Shown: piece by piece, positions 1-9,255 of the stretch
Layout: each line of letters begins with the position of its first letter
How positions within the stretch are numbered: position 1 is the first letter of the stretch
Origin: an uncultured Marinobacter sp.
Lineage (GTDB): Bacteria; Pseudomonadota; Gammaproteobacteria; Pseudomonadales; Oleiphilaceae
Direction of reading: 5' to 3'
Length of the DNA: 64,000 bases
Assembly (NCBI RefSeq): GCF_947488835.1
Contig: NZ_CANLBK010000003.1
Coordinates: forward strand, 186,001 to 250,000
The notes under the pieces: generated by a model
Seen by the model: only the letters and a program-made list of their open reading frames with translations
Told to the model about the DNA's origin: nothing
The model's database searches: none
Made by a program: the position numbers and the translations under genes

Positions 1-1
1 A

Positions 2-280
2 TTCAGTGCCGATATCAAACTGATGTTTTCCATGATCCGCGACTACTGGAACGGCAGTTATCGAGATGTGCCATGGAAGAGCATAGCGGCCATGGCTGGC
101 GCCCTTCTCTATGTAATGAACCCGCTGGATTTTATCCCCGATATTATCATCGGCATCGGCTTTCTGGACGATGTTGGGGTGGTTGCACTATGTTTGAAGT
201 TGGTCGAGTCTGACTTGCACAAGTATGCAGCCTGGAAAGAAGTTAAAGAAGAAAGCCGGCAATCGGCACAAGCGGATTGA
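2..280 (+). CDS. DUF1232 (YkvA-like) membrane-associated protein, 5' end missing
   Basis: The reading frame is already open at the left edge (codons run in frame from base 2), so the real start lies outside the window; the first internal ATG is at 23. The visible part has the DUF1232 signature: a hydrophobic stretch followed by YVMNPLDFIPD and, after a short hydrophobic segment, GFLDDVGV. In this family the D-x-I/F-P-D motif and the paired aspartates are the conserved core, and the function is not known. The tail is charged and ends QSAQAD. It is 67 bases upstream of pomA on the same strand, so it may share transcription with the stator genes. Confidence 0.8.
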   Translation, partial: FSADIKLMFSMIRDYWNGSYRDVPWKSIAAMAGALLYVMNPLDFIPDIIIGIGFLDDVGVVALCLKLVESDLHKYAAWKEVKEESRQSAQAD

Positions 281-347
281 TTGAATAATGAACTATAGGT
301 AACCTGAGCCACTTCCCCTTTAAACCCTCAAGTCCCCTGGAGATCAC

Positions 348-1124
348 GTGGATTTAGCCACCCTGATTGGCCTTCTTGGTGCCATATTACTGATCGTAAC
401 GGCCGTTGTTCTTGGTGCGGCGCCTGGTGTTTTCCTCAACGGGGCATCACTGCTGATCGTAGTTGGTGGAACTCTGCTGGTGGTTCTCGCCAAATTCAGC
501 ATCCCGCAGTTTCTTGGTGCCTTCAAGGCGGCTGCCCGGGCGTTCAAGTTCAAGCTCCCGGAAACCCAAACCAGTATTGAAGAGCTGGTAGAAGTTGCAA
601 ACATAGCCCGCAAAGAAGGCTCCTTGGGGCTTGAAGGCCGTGAGGTCAGCTCGCCATTCCTCGGTAGTGGCATCCAGATGCTGGTGGATGGTCAAACCGA
701 TGACACCATCAAGCAGCTTCTTGATAAAGAACGTCTGATGACACTGGATTACAACCGCTCTGGCTCCAAAGTGTTTACCGCCATGGCGGATGTCGCACCC
801 GCAATGGGCATGATCGGCACCCTGATTGGTTTGGTGCAGATGCTTTCCAATATGGAAGACCCGAAATCCATCGGCCCGGCCATGGCGGTTGCTCTGCTAA
901 CCACACTTTACGGCGCAATGATTGCCACCATGATCGCCACTCCCATTGCGGACAAGCTTTCTTTGCGGATGACTGAAGAAGCCCGCATGCAAATGCTCTA
1001 CACCGATGCGCTAGTGGCCATTCAGCAAGGCATTAACCCACGGGTTATCGAGCAGATGCTATCTAGCTACCTGACTCCAAAAGAGCGCGGCAAGGCGCCT
1101 GAGGCGGAGGCCGCCAGCGGATAA
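348..1124 (+). CDS. pomA: Flagellar stator protein PomA (MotA family, Na+-type)
   Basis: Inner-membrane stator subunit that, with PomB, forms the ion channel driving flagellar rotation. The start is GTG at 348, with GGAG at 339-342 five bases upstream. The 258-residue protein opens with MDLATLIGLLG and a second hydrophobic segment LIVVGGTLLVVLAKFSIPQF, close to what I recall of Vibrio PomA rather than proton-type MotA. The two C-terminal membrane segments are at roughly residues 145-205 (MADVAPAMGMIGTLIGLV and the AVALLTTLYGAMIATMI region). It is followed six bases later by pomB. Na+ specificity is inferred from resemblance to Vibrio PomA. Confidence 0.92.
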   Translation: MDLATLIGLLGAILLIVTAVVLGAAPGVFLNGASLLIVVGGTLLVVLAKFSIPQFLGAFKAAARAFKFKLPETQTSIEELVEVANIARKEGSLGLEGREVSSPFLGSGIQMLVDGQTDDTIKQLLDKERLMTLDYNRSGSKVFTAMADVAPAMGMIGTLIGLVQMLSNMEDPKSIGPAMAVALLTTLYGAMIATMIATPIADKLSLRMTEEARMQMLYTDALVAIQQGINPRVIEQMLSSYLTPKERGKAPEAEAASG

Positions 1125-1130
1125 GCCCCC

Positions 1131-2060
1131 ATGGATGAGCTCCCAGAAGAGGAAAAACCGGGCATCCCGGCTTGGGTTGTCACCTTTGCCGACCTGATGT
1201 CGCTGCTGATGTGCTTCTTTGTGCTTCTGCTGTCGTTTTCTGAAATCGACGCGATGAAGTTCAAGCAGATTGCTGGTGAGCTCTCAAAAGCCTTCGGCGT
1301 ACAGCGGGATATACCGGCACTGGAAATCCCCATGGGCACCAGCCCGATTTTCGACAAGTTCTCGCCGGCGCCGCCAGAGCCAACGCTGGTTAACGAAATC
1401 AAACAGACCACAACCGATCAACAGCCAGAGTTACAGACCCTTAAAAGCCCTACGGAAGATGCGCTGGAATCTGCTGCAAATGAATCTCTTGAAGCCAGTG
1501 CCAGCCGCATTCAAGAGGTTCTTGAAGAGGCCATTGACGATGGGCGCATAACAGTAGAAGCCGATCTGGATAAACACAGAATTGTTATCCGGGTTGAAGA
1601 AAAGGGCTCGTTCCCCTCGGGCTCAGCAGAGCTGACCTGGGAGTTTGAAAGCCTGCTTCTGGATATGGCAAAGGTACTAGCGGATATGCCCGGGGACCTG
1701 ACAGTGGAAGGCCATACCGACGACGTTCCCATTCGAACCTCGCGCTTTTACAGCAACTGGGACCTGTCTGCAGCCCGTTCAGCAGCCGTTGCCAATGCCT
1801 TGCTAGCTACCGGAGGCGTTGATGCAACGCGCCTGGCCGTTAAAGGTCTGGCTGACACAGAGCCGAGAATAGCCAACACCTCCGCTGAGAACAGGGCAAG
1901 AAACCGACGCGTTGAGATCATCATCGATATGTCCGAGCCCCTGGAAGAGCAGCGTATGCGGCTTCGTGAATTAATTGAAAAAGACACAGCCGAGCGCGAG
2001 GCCATCATCGACATCCGCCCTGTCAGCCCGGATTCGGATTCAGGGACCATCACCTGGTAA
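1131..2060 (+). CDS. pomB: Flagellar stator protein PomB (MotB family)
   Basis: Stator partner of PomA, 309 residues. An N-terminal membrane helix at about 13-38 carries VVTFADLMSLLMCFFVLLLS; its Asp21 matches the essential ion-binding aspartate of MotB/PomB. The FKQIAGELSKAFGVQ plug-proximal segment follows, then a linker, then an OmpA-like peptidoglycan-binding domain from about 150 to 275 with GHTDDVPI and NRRVEIII. The start ATG is six bases after the pomA stop, so the pair is one transcription unit. The gene converges with the minus-strand lipoprotein at 2068, leaving seven bases between their stops; I see no terminator hairpin there. Confidence 0.93.
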   Translation: MDELPEEEKPGIPAWVVTFADLMSLLMCFFVLLLSFSEIDAMKFKQIAGELSKAFGVQRDIPALEIPMGTSPIFDKFSPAPPEPTLVNEIKQTTTDQQPELQTLKSPTEDALESAANESLEASASRIQEVLEEAIDDGRITVEADLDKHRIVIRVEEKGSFPSGSAELTWEFESLLLDMAKVLADMPGDLTVEGHTDDVPIRTSRFYSNWDLSAARSAAVANALLATGGVDATRLAVKGLADTEPRIANTSAENRARNRRVEIIIDMSEPLEEQRMRLRELIEKDTAEREAIIDIRPVSPDSDSGTITW

Positions 2061-2067
2061 CCCACGC

Positions 2068-3153
2068 TCAGTCGGCATAACCCGTGAGCTCCATATAGCC
2101 CACTCCAGAATGGCTTCCTGACACCTCTACCGGGCTCTCCCAATAGGGATAGAGCCCGGCATTAAGGTAATCGCCTAATGGCGCACTCAGCTCCAGATCC
2201 ACCTGATAGGCCGGAACGCTGAGCTGCCAACGCACAGGTACGCCCTTACGCAGCTCCAGTGCTTTCACGCCAATCTCTTCAGAACTCAAGGGAATGGGAT
2301 CTCCTTCTGCAGGAAGCCAGGTGCCAGATAGAAAACTGCCGCTGTCGTCCCGCAACTGGAATGCCATCAGCTTATCCCCGCTATCCAGATGCAACGCAAA
2401 CCAGTCCCATCCTTTTTGCCCGGTTTTCAGAAGCTGGCTGCTCCACTCCCGATCAAACCAGCCTTTACCTGATACCTCCAATGCCTTGCCTTCCAGCACC
2501 ACCTCGCCGGTTATGGCAATGTCTACCAGGCTGAAGTACATGGAACCCTCGCCACCCACGGATTTGGCGCTGAAGCCCTTATTCCCATGGCCCACGGGCT
2601 CGCCCTGAATAGCGAGCGTCAGGTCGTAACTCCAGCCTTCGCCTGCCGCTTGCAGTTGCCAGCGATCGTTATTGGCACTGCCCTGCAGCCACCAGTTATC
2701 CAGCCAAACCTGAAAGGGAACGGCCGTTGCCCCCGCATTCCCCATATCGCCGCGGGCCAGCTTTTCCGTAAAGTAGTGCTTCCCCTTCCAACTCACTGCG
2801 CCGTGGGCCATCCATGCCGCCTGTAATGGCCAATCGGTTGAATCTGGCCCAGGCTCGGAGGCAACTCTGGGCTGGAGTGCCTGCCGGAACTGGGTCCATT
2901 GCACCCCCAAGGGTTCGCCGTCAGTCGTTTCAAGGTTTGCAGTGAGGTACCACCATTCGATCCGATGCTGAGGATGCGGCCCGAAATCAGCGGGGAACCC
3001 CAGCCGATCTCCGGGCCCTGGCTGCAAATAGGGCGTTTCTCCTGCAGCGCTTTGCTCAAGCCCCGCCAAACCTGCAAAGCCTTCCTCGCTGGCATCGCCA
3101 GAGCAGCCAGCCAATAGCAGTAGCCCCAACAAAAATCCCGGGTACCGGTTCAT
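2068..3153 (-). CDS. AttH/CrtC-like lipoprotein with lipocalin-type fold
   Basis: Secreted lipoprotein: the leader MNRYPGFLLGLLLLAGC ends in a lipobox with Cys17. Residues 63-74 (HRIEWWYLTANL) and 231-240 (GWFDREWSSQ) are the hallmark motifs of the CrtC/AttH family, which has two lipocalin-like beta domains and includes hydroxyneurosporene synthase; no carotenoid genes are nearby, so a hydratase role is unlikely. The start ATG overlaps the permease stop by four bases (3150-3153). Proteins of this family are known beside FtsX/LolCDE-like ABC transporters (AttEFGH type), which is the arrangement here. Its ligand is unknown; an envelope lipid or exported lipophile is an inference. Confidence 0.85.
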   Translation of the reverse strand: MNRYPGFLLGLLLLAGCSGDASEEGFAGLAGLEQSAAGETPYLQPGPGDRLGFPADFGPHPQHRIEWWYLTANLETTDGEPLGVQWTQFRQALQPRVASEPGPDSTDWPLQAAWMAHGAVSWKGKHYFTEKLARGDMGNAGATAVPFQVWLDNWWLQGSANNDRWQLQAAGEGWSYDLTLAIQGEPVGHGNKGFSAKSVGGEGSMYFSLVDIAITGEVVLEGKALEVSGKGWFDREWSSQLLKTGQKGWDWFALHLDSGDKLMAFQLRDDSGSFLSGTWLPAEGDPIPLSSEEIGVKALELRKGVPVRWQLSVPAYQVDLELSAPLGDYLNAGLYPYWESPVEVSGSHSGVGYMELTGYAD

Positions 3154-5444
3154 CGCTCACCTCCCGTCAAGGCGCTGGCAGATACAGGTGCAACGGAGGG
3201 TTTGCCAAGTTGCCTGCGCATCAGCGCAGCAATGCTCAAGCCAATGGCCAGGCTAAGAGCGCCAAGCTCCAGCCAGAATGCCGGGTACACGGCCATAGGC
3301 AGCGACCAGCCAAATGCCAGTGGATTGATCCGGTGCACCAGCACCCAGGTGAGCCAGATACCCAAAGGCAGGGCCAGCAAGGCAATACCGCCAGTCAGCG
3401 CCAATGCCAACCGCAGCAACTGGCCTGCAACTTCCTGCTGCGACATACCCCACACCACCAGAAGCCGGAAGTACCAGGCTCGAGTGGTGAAAAATACCCA
3501 ACCCATCATCAACAACGCGGACGCTGCCAGAATCAGGGTAAGCAGTGTCATGGCGCGGGTTAACGCAAAGGTCTGATCAAACACGCCGGTCGCCAGCTCG
3601 CGAATGGTGCTGTTGTCTCTCATGGATAGGGTTTCAACACTCCAGATCCGTTTTAATCCATCGGTAACAGGTCCAATCCCCAACTCACCCGGCGTTATGG
3701 AGAAGCTCTCGGAGCGGGCGTTGAAATTATCAGGCAGGGCTTCTGCATTCAGCAAAACCTCGCCCACCGGGCGGCCATAGTCCGGGTAAACCCCGAGAAT
3801 CCGCATGTCCCGAGTCTGCTCGTCGAGAACCAATTGCAGAGTATCCCCAACCCCAAGCTTTTGCCTGCGGGCCAGCTGCTCGTTGATCATTACGCCCTTA
3901 TTGCCAGCCAACGCCTCCCAGGGGTGATCTTCCGCTTCCAACAGTCCCCACCCGGTTATCAGAGAGCTTATGGGCGCAAGCGCGTAAATATCCACCTGCT
4001 GGCTGCTTGCAGCAGCCTTGTCTGCCATCCGGGTGCTGCCCCGAATTACCTGATGCCACTGCATGCCCGGATTACTTGCCTTGTGGCCGGTGAGCCAATC
4101 AGCTGCTTTTCGGCTGTCTGCCCCAGCGGGCACTTCAATGTAATAGGCTGCTTCCAGCCGCTGCCCCAGCCAGCGATCAAAGGTATTTTCAAAGGTGGTG
4201 ACCAAAGCCTGAATCGCCAGCACCATGGCGAGGGCAAACTGCAAGGCGACCAATGGCAATGTCAGACGACGCGCCAGCACAGCGAGTTCCCTGTAGCGCC
4301 ACCGGGCAAGCGGGGCTTTCGACTGATCTGCGCGCCAATTGGCAAAGCGAGTAACCGTGACGGGTGTCAGCCAGCCAGCACCGGCAAACACCAGAGCCAC
4401 CGCAACAAACACCCAAAGCAGCGATGGCGCCAACCAGGCCATAACCAGCCCCGCCATAAACAAAGCCGTCGCCAAACCTAACCGCTTTGGTACAGACAAA
4501 GACAAGCGTTCACGGAATCTGAGCAACAGCAGATCCCCCAAACAGGCAATCACAACCACAGCCAGCATAACCAGGACAGGCGTTATCCAACCCTGCCCAT
4601 GCCCGGCATAAAGGGGTATATCAAACAATCCATCAAGGGCTTGACCAAAACCACCCCCCAGGCCGGCCGCCAGCCACCGCCCAAGCCATACGCCGGGCAC
4701 CACACAGATCAGCGTCAGTGCGATGATTTCCACCACCAGCCAACGTTGAACCTGCCCTGGCAAGACCCCGAACCGGTGTAACAACGCAAAGCCGTCCCGG
4801 CGTTGCGCCAGCCCCAGCAGGTAGACGCTACGCAACAGCAGAGCCGTAATGAGCAGAACCAGAACCCCCAAGGCTTCAAGATTGAGCAGAAAGCTGTCCC
4901 CCAGCTCGCCTGTTTCCGGGCCGGTCGCGAAGGTTCTCAGGTGATAGCCATTGGGCAAATCAGAGGCTTGCGTAGAATCAGGGGTCAGCAGATAAAAACG
5001 GCTTTCACGAGCGGGGGTGTCAGCAGCGCTGCTCATATCCACAAAAGGCTTTCCATCCAAAGGCTGATCCAGTGCTTCGGATGCTCCCGTGCCAAAGCAG
5101 TGGGCGGCCAAAGGATCCACTCCGATAATACGACTACCAGAATCCGGAGTGACTTCGAGCCAAGGCATTACACACACACCAGCAAGGCGAAGGGACACAA
5201 AGTCTTCAACCATCAAAGCATGGCCATCATCCCTGACCACTTGCTGGCGCTCTGCCACCGCTTGTTCGCTCTGCTCAAGGCTCGCTCGCGCCTGGCTGGT
5301 GAGTTGATTCACCCCGGTCCACAACATGGTGGCAAGAACGATCATAGTCGCCAGGGCGAGCAGCTGCAGAGGGTGACGGCGATAATGGCTGAGCAGGGCC
5401 CGCGGTATGGGCAATGACGATGAGAAAGAAATGCGCCGCTTCAT
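3150..5444 (-). CDS. ABC transporter permease, FtsX/MacB-LolC type
   Basis: 764-residue inner-membrane permease. I place the start at ATG 5444, which overlaps the ATPase stop by ATGA, rather than at the upstream in-frame start at 5528; the region between encodes Arg/Pro-rich sequence with no leader character and lies inside the ATPase gene. An N-terminal helix (LLALATMIVLATMLWTG) is followed by a roughly 160-residue extracytoplasmic part, a block of several helices, a second periplasmic domain (about residues 420-610) and a final FtsX core of about four helices. The doubled layout looks like two FtsX units in one chain, where AttF and AttG would be separate permeases. It presumably pairs with the ATPase just upstream. 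Confidence 0.88.
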   Translation of the reverse strand: MKRRISFSSSLPIPRALLSHYRRHPLQLLALATMIVLATMLWTGVNQLTSQARASLEQSEQAVAERQQVVRDDGHALMVEDFVSLRLAGVCVMPWLEVTPDSGSRIIGVDPLAAHCFGTGASEALDQPLDGKPFVDMSSAADTPARESRFYLLTPDSTQASDLPNGYHLRTFATGPETGELGDSFLLNLEALGVLVLLITALLLRSVYLLGLAQRRDGFALLHRFGVLPGQVQRWLVVEIIALTLICVVPGVWLGRWLAAGLGGGFGQALDGLFDIPLYAGHGQGWITPVLVMLAVVVIACLGDLLLLRFRERLSLSVPKRLGLATALFMAGLVMAWLAPSLLWVFVAVALVFAGAGWLTPVTVTRFANWRADQSKAPLARWRYRELAVLARRLTLPLVALQFALAMVLAIQALVTTFENTFDRWLGQRLEAAYYIEVPAGADSRKAADWLTGHKASNPGMQWHQVIRGSTRMADKAAASSQQVDIYALAPISSLITGWGLLEAEDHPWEALAGNKGVMINEQLARRQKLGVGDTLQLVLDEQTRDMRILGVYPDYGRPVGEVLLNAEALPDNFNARSESFSITPGELGIGPVTDGLKRIWSVETLSMRDNSTIRELATGVFDQTFALTRAMTLLTLILAASALLMMGWVFFTTRAWYFRLLVVWGMSQQEVAGQLLRLALALTGGIALLALPLGIWLTWVLVHRINPLAFGWSLPMAVYPAFWLELGALSLAIGLSIAALMRRQLGKPSVAPVSASALTGGER

Positions 5445-6121
5445 ACGGCGCTCAGATGGCCAAGATCCAGAAGCTGTTGGCAACCGGCGGCTAGCTCGAC
5501 ATCGTGGGTTGCCAGTATCAAGCTGCAACCGTGACGTGCCTGAAGGTCAAATAATACCTGGGCAACCTCGGCGGCTGTCTGGCGATCAAGGCTGCCCGTG
5601 GGCTCGTCTGCCAGCATTAGTGCGGGCTCCATGGCGAACACCATAGCCAGTGCCGCTCGCTGGCGTTGGCCGCCGGATACCTGATCCGGGTAGCGCCGGG
5701 CCAGATCACCTATATCCAGACGCGTCAGCCAGTCCTCACTGTTGGCCGGATCACGACCGGCAAGCTGGGCGCGAAACCGCACATTCTCCAGTAGCGTCAG
5801 GGCGGGCATCAGGTTAGCTTCCTGAAACACCACGCCAATCTGCTGCCGGCGCAAGCTGGCCCATGCCGCAGCCTTTTTTCGTGCCGCTGCACCGCCCGCC
5901 TCAAAAACCTGTCCCTGCATGACGATGGTGCCGGCATCCGGTGATTCCAGGCCACATAACAGGTTCAGCAGTGTGCTTTTACCGGAGCCGGAGCGTCCGG
6001 TCAGCGCCAAAGACTGCCCCTCACCCATGGTGAATGACAGTTTTTCGATCACCGGGACGGTTTCATTGCCGCTGACGAAATGCTTGCTCAAGCCCCGAAC
6101 AGCCAGCAGAGACTCTGTCAT
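5441..6121 (-). CDS. ABC transporter ATP-binding protein, LolD/MacB type
   Basis: 226-residue nucleotide-binding subunit. The start at 6121 gives an ATGA overlap with the RND gene stop and is preferred to an in-frame start at 6145 inside that gene. Walker A GRSGSGKST lies at residues 42-50, a Q-loop VVFQEANLMP follows, the signature is VSGGQRQR, Walker B with the catalytic glutamate is LMLADEPTGSLD, and the switch His is in LATHDVELA. The LADEPTGSLD form is typical of the LolD/MacB/FtsE group that powers FtsX-type permeases, in agreement with the next gene. It sits in the middle of the five-gene coupled operon. Confidence 0.93.
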   Translation of the reverse strand: MTESLLAVRGLSKHFVSGNETVPVIEKLSFTMGEGQSLALTGRSGSGKSTLLNLLCGLESPDAGTIVMQGQVFEAGGAAARKKAAAWASLRRQQIGVVFQEANLMPALTLLENVRFRAQLAGRDPANSEDWLTRLDIGDLARRYPDQVSGGQRQRAALAMVFAMEPALMLADEPTGSLDRQTAAEVAQVLFDLQARHGCSLILATHDVELAAGCQQLLDLGHLSAV

Positions 6122-9100
6122 ATTGGCTCCCCTCCTTGCCTCCATTCACGAAACTGTTCCAGCAAGGATAGCAGGGCCGGAATAATCACCAGCACCAGAA
6201 CAGTAGACAGCCCCAGGCCAAATGCAATCGAGGTGGCCATGGGAACCAGGAACTGCGCTTGCAATGAGGTTTCAAACAGCAGGGGTAACAACCCACCTAT
6301 GGTGGTCAGCGAGGTCAGCAATACAGCACGCACCCGCTGCACGGCGGCTTCGTTCAGTGCTTCGTTAATGCCCAATCCTTTCTCACGTTGGTGGTTGTAG
6401 AAAGACACCAGAATGATCGCGTTATTCACCACAATGCCTGCCAGTCCAAACAGCCCAAACAGGGATAGCACCGTGAGCTGAATCCCCATCACCCAGTGGC
6501 CCAGAAGGGCACCCACCAGTGCAAAGGGGATGATCGCCATCACGATCAACGGCAAACTCCAGGAGGCGAACACCCAGGCGAGGATCACGTACATCAGGGC
6601 GATACCGACCACCAGGCCGGTTTTCATATCCGCAATGGTTTCCCGCTGATCCGCCGACCGGCCTTCAAAGCTGTAGCGCAGGTTGTAGCGGCTGGCGATG
6701 TCCGGCAGGGCGTCGGCCTCCAGGCTTTCAATAATCTGGTCAGTGGTGCTTACCCGCGTGTTCAAGGCGGAGGTTACCTCTACGGCCAGCTTGCCATCGG
6801 CATGGCGCAGTGCCTCGAAACCCTGGCGGTGATCCAGGTTCATTACCTGCCCCAGTGGCACGAAGCGGCCATCCGGTATGCGCACGGTCACGCGAGAGAG
6901 TGTGGATAAACGCTCGCGCTGGTCCCGGGGCAGCTGCACCCGCACTTCCATCTCATCACGACCGTCCTGATAGATCTGGGCAACCCTGCCATCAAATGCT
7001 GCTCGCAACTGACTACCCAAATCGGTCGTGGTGAGGCCCAGCGCCTCGCCATAAGCACTGGCCTGATAGATCAACTGCTCACGCCCCCAGGGCATGTCAT
7101 CTTCTACATCCAGCACGCCAGGCAATGTTGATAACGCCTGCGCCAGCTCTTCTGCCGCAGACTTCAGGTTCTGTGCATTCTCTCCGGTAAGCCGCACATT
7201 CACATCCCGGCCCGGCGGCCCAGCCTGACGCTCGGAAATGGACAGGTTATCCAGCCCCGCAGGCAGGTTCAGGCGACTACGCCATTCATTGATCAATTCA
7301 GGGTTGCGCACCTCACGCTGGTCCGACGGCGCCAGCTCAATCATTATGGAACCCAGCTCATCACCGGCGCGAGAGCTTCCACCGCCACCCAGGGTGGCGC
7401 CTTCAGTAGTCACTGCATGCAATATGAGATTGCCGCCCAAGGCCGATTCCGTCTCGTTCAGCGCCTTTTGCATATCCACCATAAACCGGTCTACGGTTTT
7501 ACTGTCGGTGCCCGCAACAAAGCTGGCATTGGCGTAAAGCACAGACGGCTCGGGTGTGGGGAAGAAGTTGAACCCGAGACGACCACCGGCCAGTAGCCCA
7601 ACGGTAACCAGCGCCAGGGCCAGAACACAGGCCATGGTGATGCCACGGTTCTCCAGGCTACGCTGGGAAAACCGGCGGAAGGGGCCTTCGCGAAAGCGAT
7701 CAAACCGGCGCTCGAACCCATTGCGGAAACGTGCAATGGGGTTACGGCTGGGCTCGGCAGGTTCCGGGATACTCTTGTTCGCATTCCGAGGCTTGAACGC
7801 GTGCCGCAAGTGCGCTGGCAGAACAATGAAGCATTCAAGCAGCGACGCAATTAGCACGCAGATCATGATGACGGGAATATCGCCAAGGATATTACCGATA
7901 ACACCCCCCACAACCAGCAATGGCATAAACGCGGCAACGGTGGTCAACGACGACGCCAATACAGGCCACACCATGCGTTTTGCCGCGCCTTCCGAGGCGT
8001 AAATAGAGGCCTCTCCCATGCGGGCATGGGCGTCGGCGTCTTCCCCCACCACAATGGCATCGTCCACAATCACCCCCAGCGCCATAATCAGCGCAAACAG
8101 GGACATCATGTTGATGGAGCCGCCAATCAGCCAGAACACACCAAGCGCTGCCAGAAAGGCTGTTGGAATCCCCACTGCCACCCAAAGGGCAACACGCCCA
8201 GGCAGGAACAGGTAGAGCAGGCAAACCACCAGTATCAGGCCACTAAGGCCGTTACTGGTGAGGAGTGAAATACGGTCGTTCAGCAGCTGCCAGGTCTCAT
8301 CGTAAACCTCCAGCTGTATCGTAGGCGGCAACGTGGCTTGGGTATCATCAAGCCATTGTTCCAGAACCTTGGCGGCTGCCAGGGAGTTACCGTTTTCAGA
8401 TCTCTGCAGTTGCAATTCAATGGCCGGAAAACCATTGCGGGTGAGAGCCACCTGGCTTTCGCGATCTTCCTGACGAACATCGGCAATGTCCCCCAGCCGC
8501 AACTGAACACGTTCACCACTGAGCACTGGCAAGGATTCAAACGCTTGCGGGCTGCGCCGCTGCTCTACCGATCGCAGCTCACGGGCTGCATCCTGCTGTG
8601 CCATGATCCCGGCGGGTAAATCCCGCGAAACCGATGCCACTCTGTCGGCAATCTGCCCGAGCGCAAGCCCCAGCGTCTCCAGCCTTTCCACCGGAACATC
8701 AATGCTGATTTGCTGCTCCGGCAGGCCGCGGAAAGACACCCTATCTATACCGCGCTGCAGAAGTTCGTCTTCATAGCGGTAAGCCAGAGCCCGCAGTTCG
8801 AGGCGATCCACATCACCGAACACCAGCAATCGGGCGACGGGCTCGTAGCGCTCAATCCGGGCGACCCGGGGTTCCTCGGCGTCTGTGGGCAGGTTGTTGA
8901 ATTCATCCACCTGCTGGCGCACATCATCCAGGGCGGTGATCGGGTTAGTGCCTTCCTGAAACTCCAGAGTGATGGATGCAATGCTCTGGGCCGAAGTGGA
9001 GGTCATCTTCTTGAGGCCATTCACACTGCGCAGTCGCTGTTCCAGAGGATTGGTAATACCCTGCTCCACATCTTCTGCGGAGGCACCACTCCAGACCACG

Positions 9101-9255
9101 CGCACGCTGACCACGTCCAACGCAAAGGTGGGGAAAAACTGCACATTCATACGGGTAATGCCCAGCGTACCGGCAAGCAGCATCATCAACATCACCAGGT
9201 TGCCAGCAACCTTGTGATGGACAAAAAAACCTATGACGCCTTTTCTGCGCCTCAT
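6118..9255 (-). CDS. RND efflux transporter, HAE1/AcrB superfamily
   Basis: 1045-residue inner-membrane proton-driven pump. The first helix is at about 14-34; two large periplasmic loops and twelve predicted membrane segments follow the usual RND plan. The paired proton-relay aspartates are Asp398 and Asp399 in GVIVDDAIVVGE of the fourth helix. The second half repeats the core with the NNAIILVSF motif near residue 955. Start and stop both overlap neighbours by ATGA (9252-9255 with the adaptor, 6118-6121 with the ABC ATPase). No outer-membrane TolC-like gene is in the window, so a channel encoded elsewhere would be needed. The substrate cannot be read from the sequence. Confidence 0.93.
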   Translation of the reverse strand: MRRRKGVIGFFVHHKVAGNLVMLMMLLAGTLGITRMNVQFFPTFALDVVSVRVVWSGASAEDVEQGITNPLEQRLRSVNGLKKMTSTSAQSIASITLEFQEGTNPITALDDVRQQVDEFNNLPTDAEEPRVARIERYEPVARLLVFGDVDRLELRALAYRYEDELLQRGIDRVSFRGLPEQQISIDVPVERLETLGLALGQIADRVASVSRDLPAGIMAQQDAARELRSVEQRRSPQAFESLPVLSGERVQLRLGDIADVRQEDRESQVALTRNGFPAIELQLQRSENGNSLAAAKVLEQWLDDTQATLPPTIQLEVYDETWQLLNDRISLLTSNGLSGLILVVCLLYLFLPGRVALWVAVGIPTAFLAALGVFWLIGGSINMMSLFALIMALGVIVDDAIVVGEDADAHARMGEASIYASEGAAKRMVWPVLASSLTTVAAFMPLLVVGGVIGNILGDIPVIMICVLIASLLECFIVLPAHLRHAFKPRNANKSIPEPAEPSRNPIARFRNGFERRFDRFREGPFRRFSQRSLENRGITMACVLALALVTVGLLAGGRLGFNFFPTPEPSVLYANASFVAGTDSKTVDRFMVDMQKALNETESALGGNLILHAVTTEGATLGGGGSSRAGDELGSIMIELAPSDQREVRNPELINEWRSRLNLPAGLDNLSISERQAGPPGRDVNVRLTGENAQNLKSAAEELAQALSTLPGVLDVEDDMPWGREQLIYQASAYGEALGLTTTDLGSQLRAAFDGRVAQIYQDGRDEMEVRVQLPRDQRERLSTLSRVTVRIPDGRFVPLGQVMNLDHRQGFEALRHADGKLAVEVTSALNTRVSTTDQIIESLEADALPDIASRYNLRYSFEGRSADQRETIADMKTGLVVGIALMYVILAWVFASWSLPLIVMAIIPFALVGALLGHWVMGIQLTVLSLFGLFGLAGIVVNNAIILVSFYNHQREKGLGINEALNEAAVQRVRAVLLTSLTTIGGLLPLLFETSLQAQFLVPMATSIAFGLGLSTVLVLVIIPALLSLLEQFREWRQGGEPI

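Noticed and set aside
2068..3153. CrtC carotenoid hydratase
   Set aside because: The motif family fits, but no carotenoid gene is nearby, the protein is a lipoprotein and it is coupled to an ABC transporter, which fits AttH instead.
4803..5417. Long plus-strand frame of 204 codons opposite the ABC permease
   Set aside because: It is antisense to a well-supported permease, has no recognisable motif and a His/Gln/Arg-rich composition typical of shadow frames.
5445..5528. Longer permease start
   Set aside because: The added Arg/Pro-rich segment overlaps the ATPase gene; the ATG at 5444 forms the same ATGA junction as the other genes of the operon.
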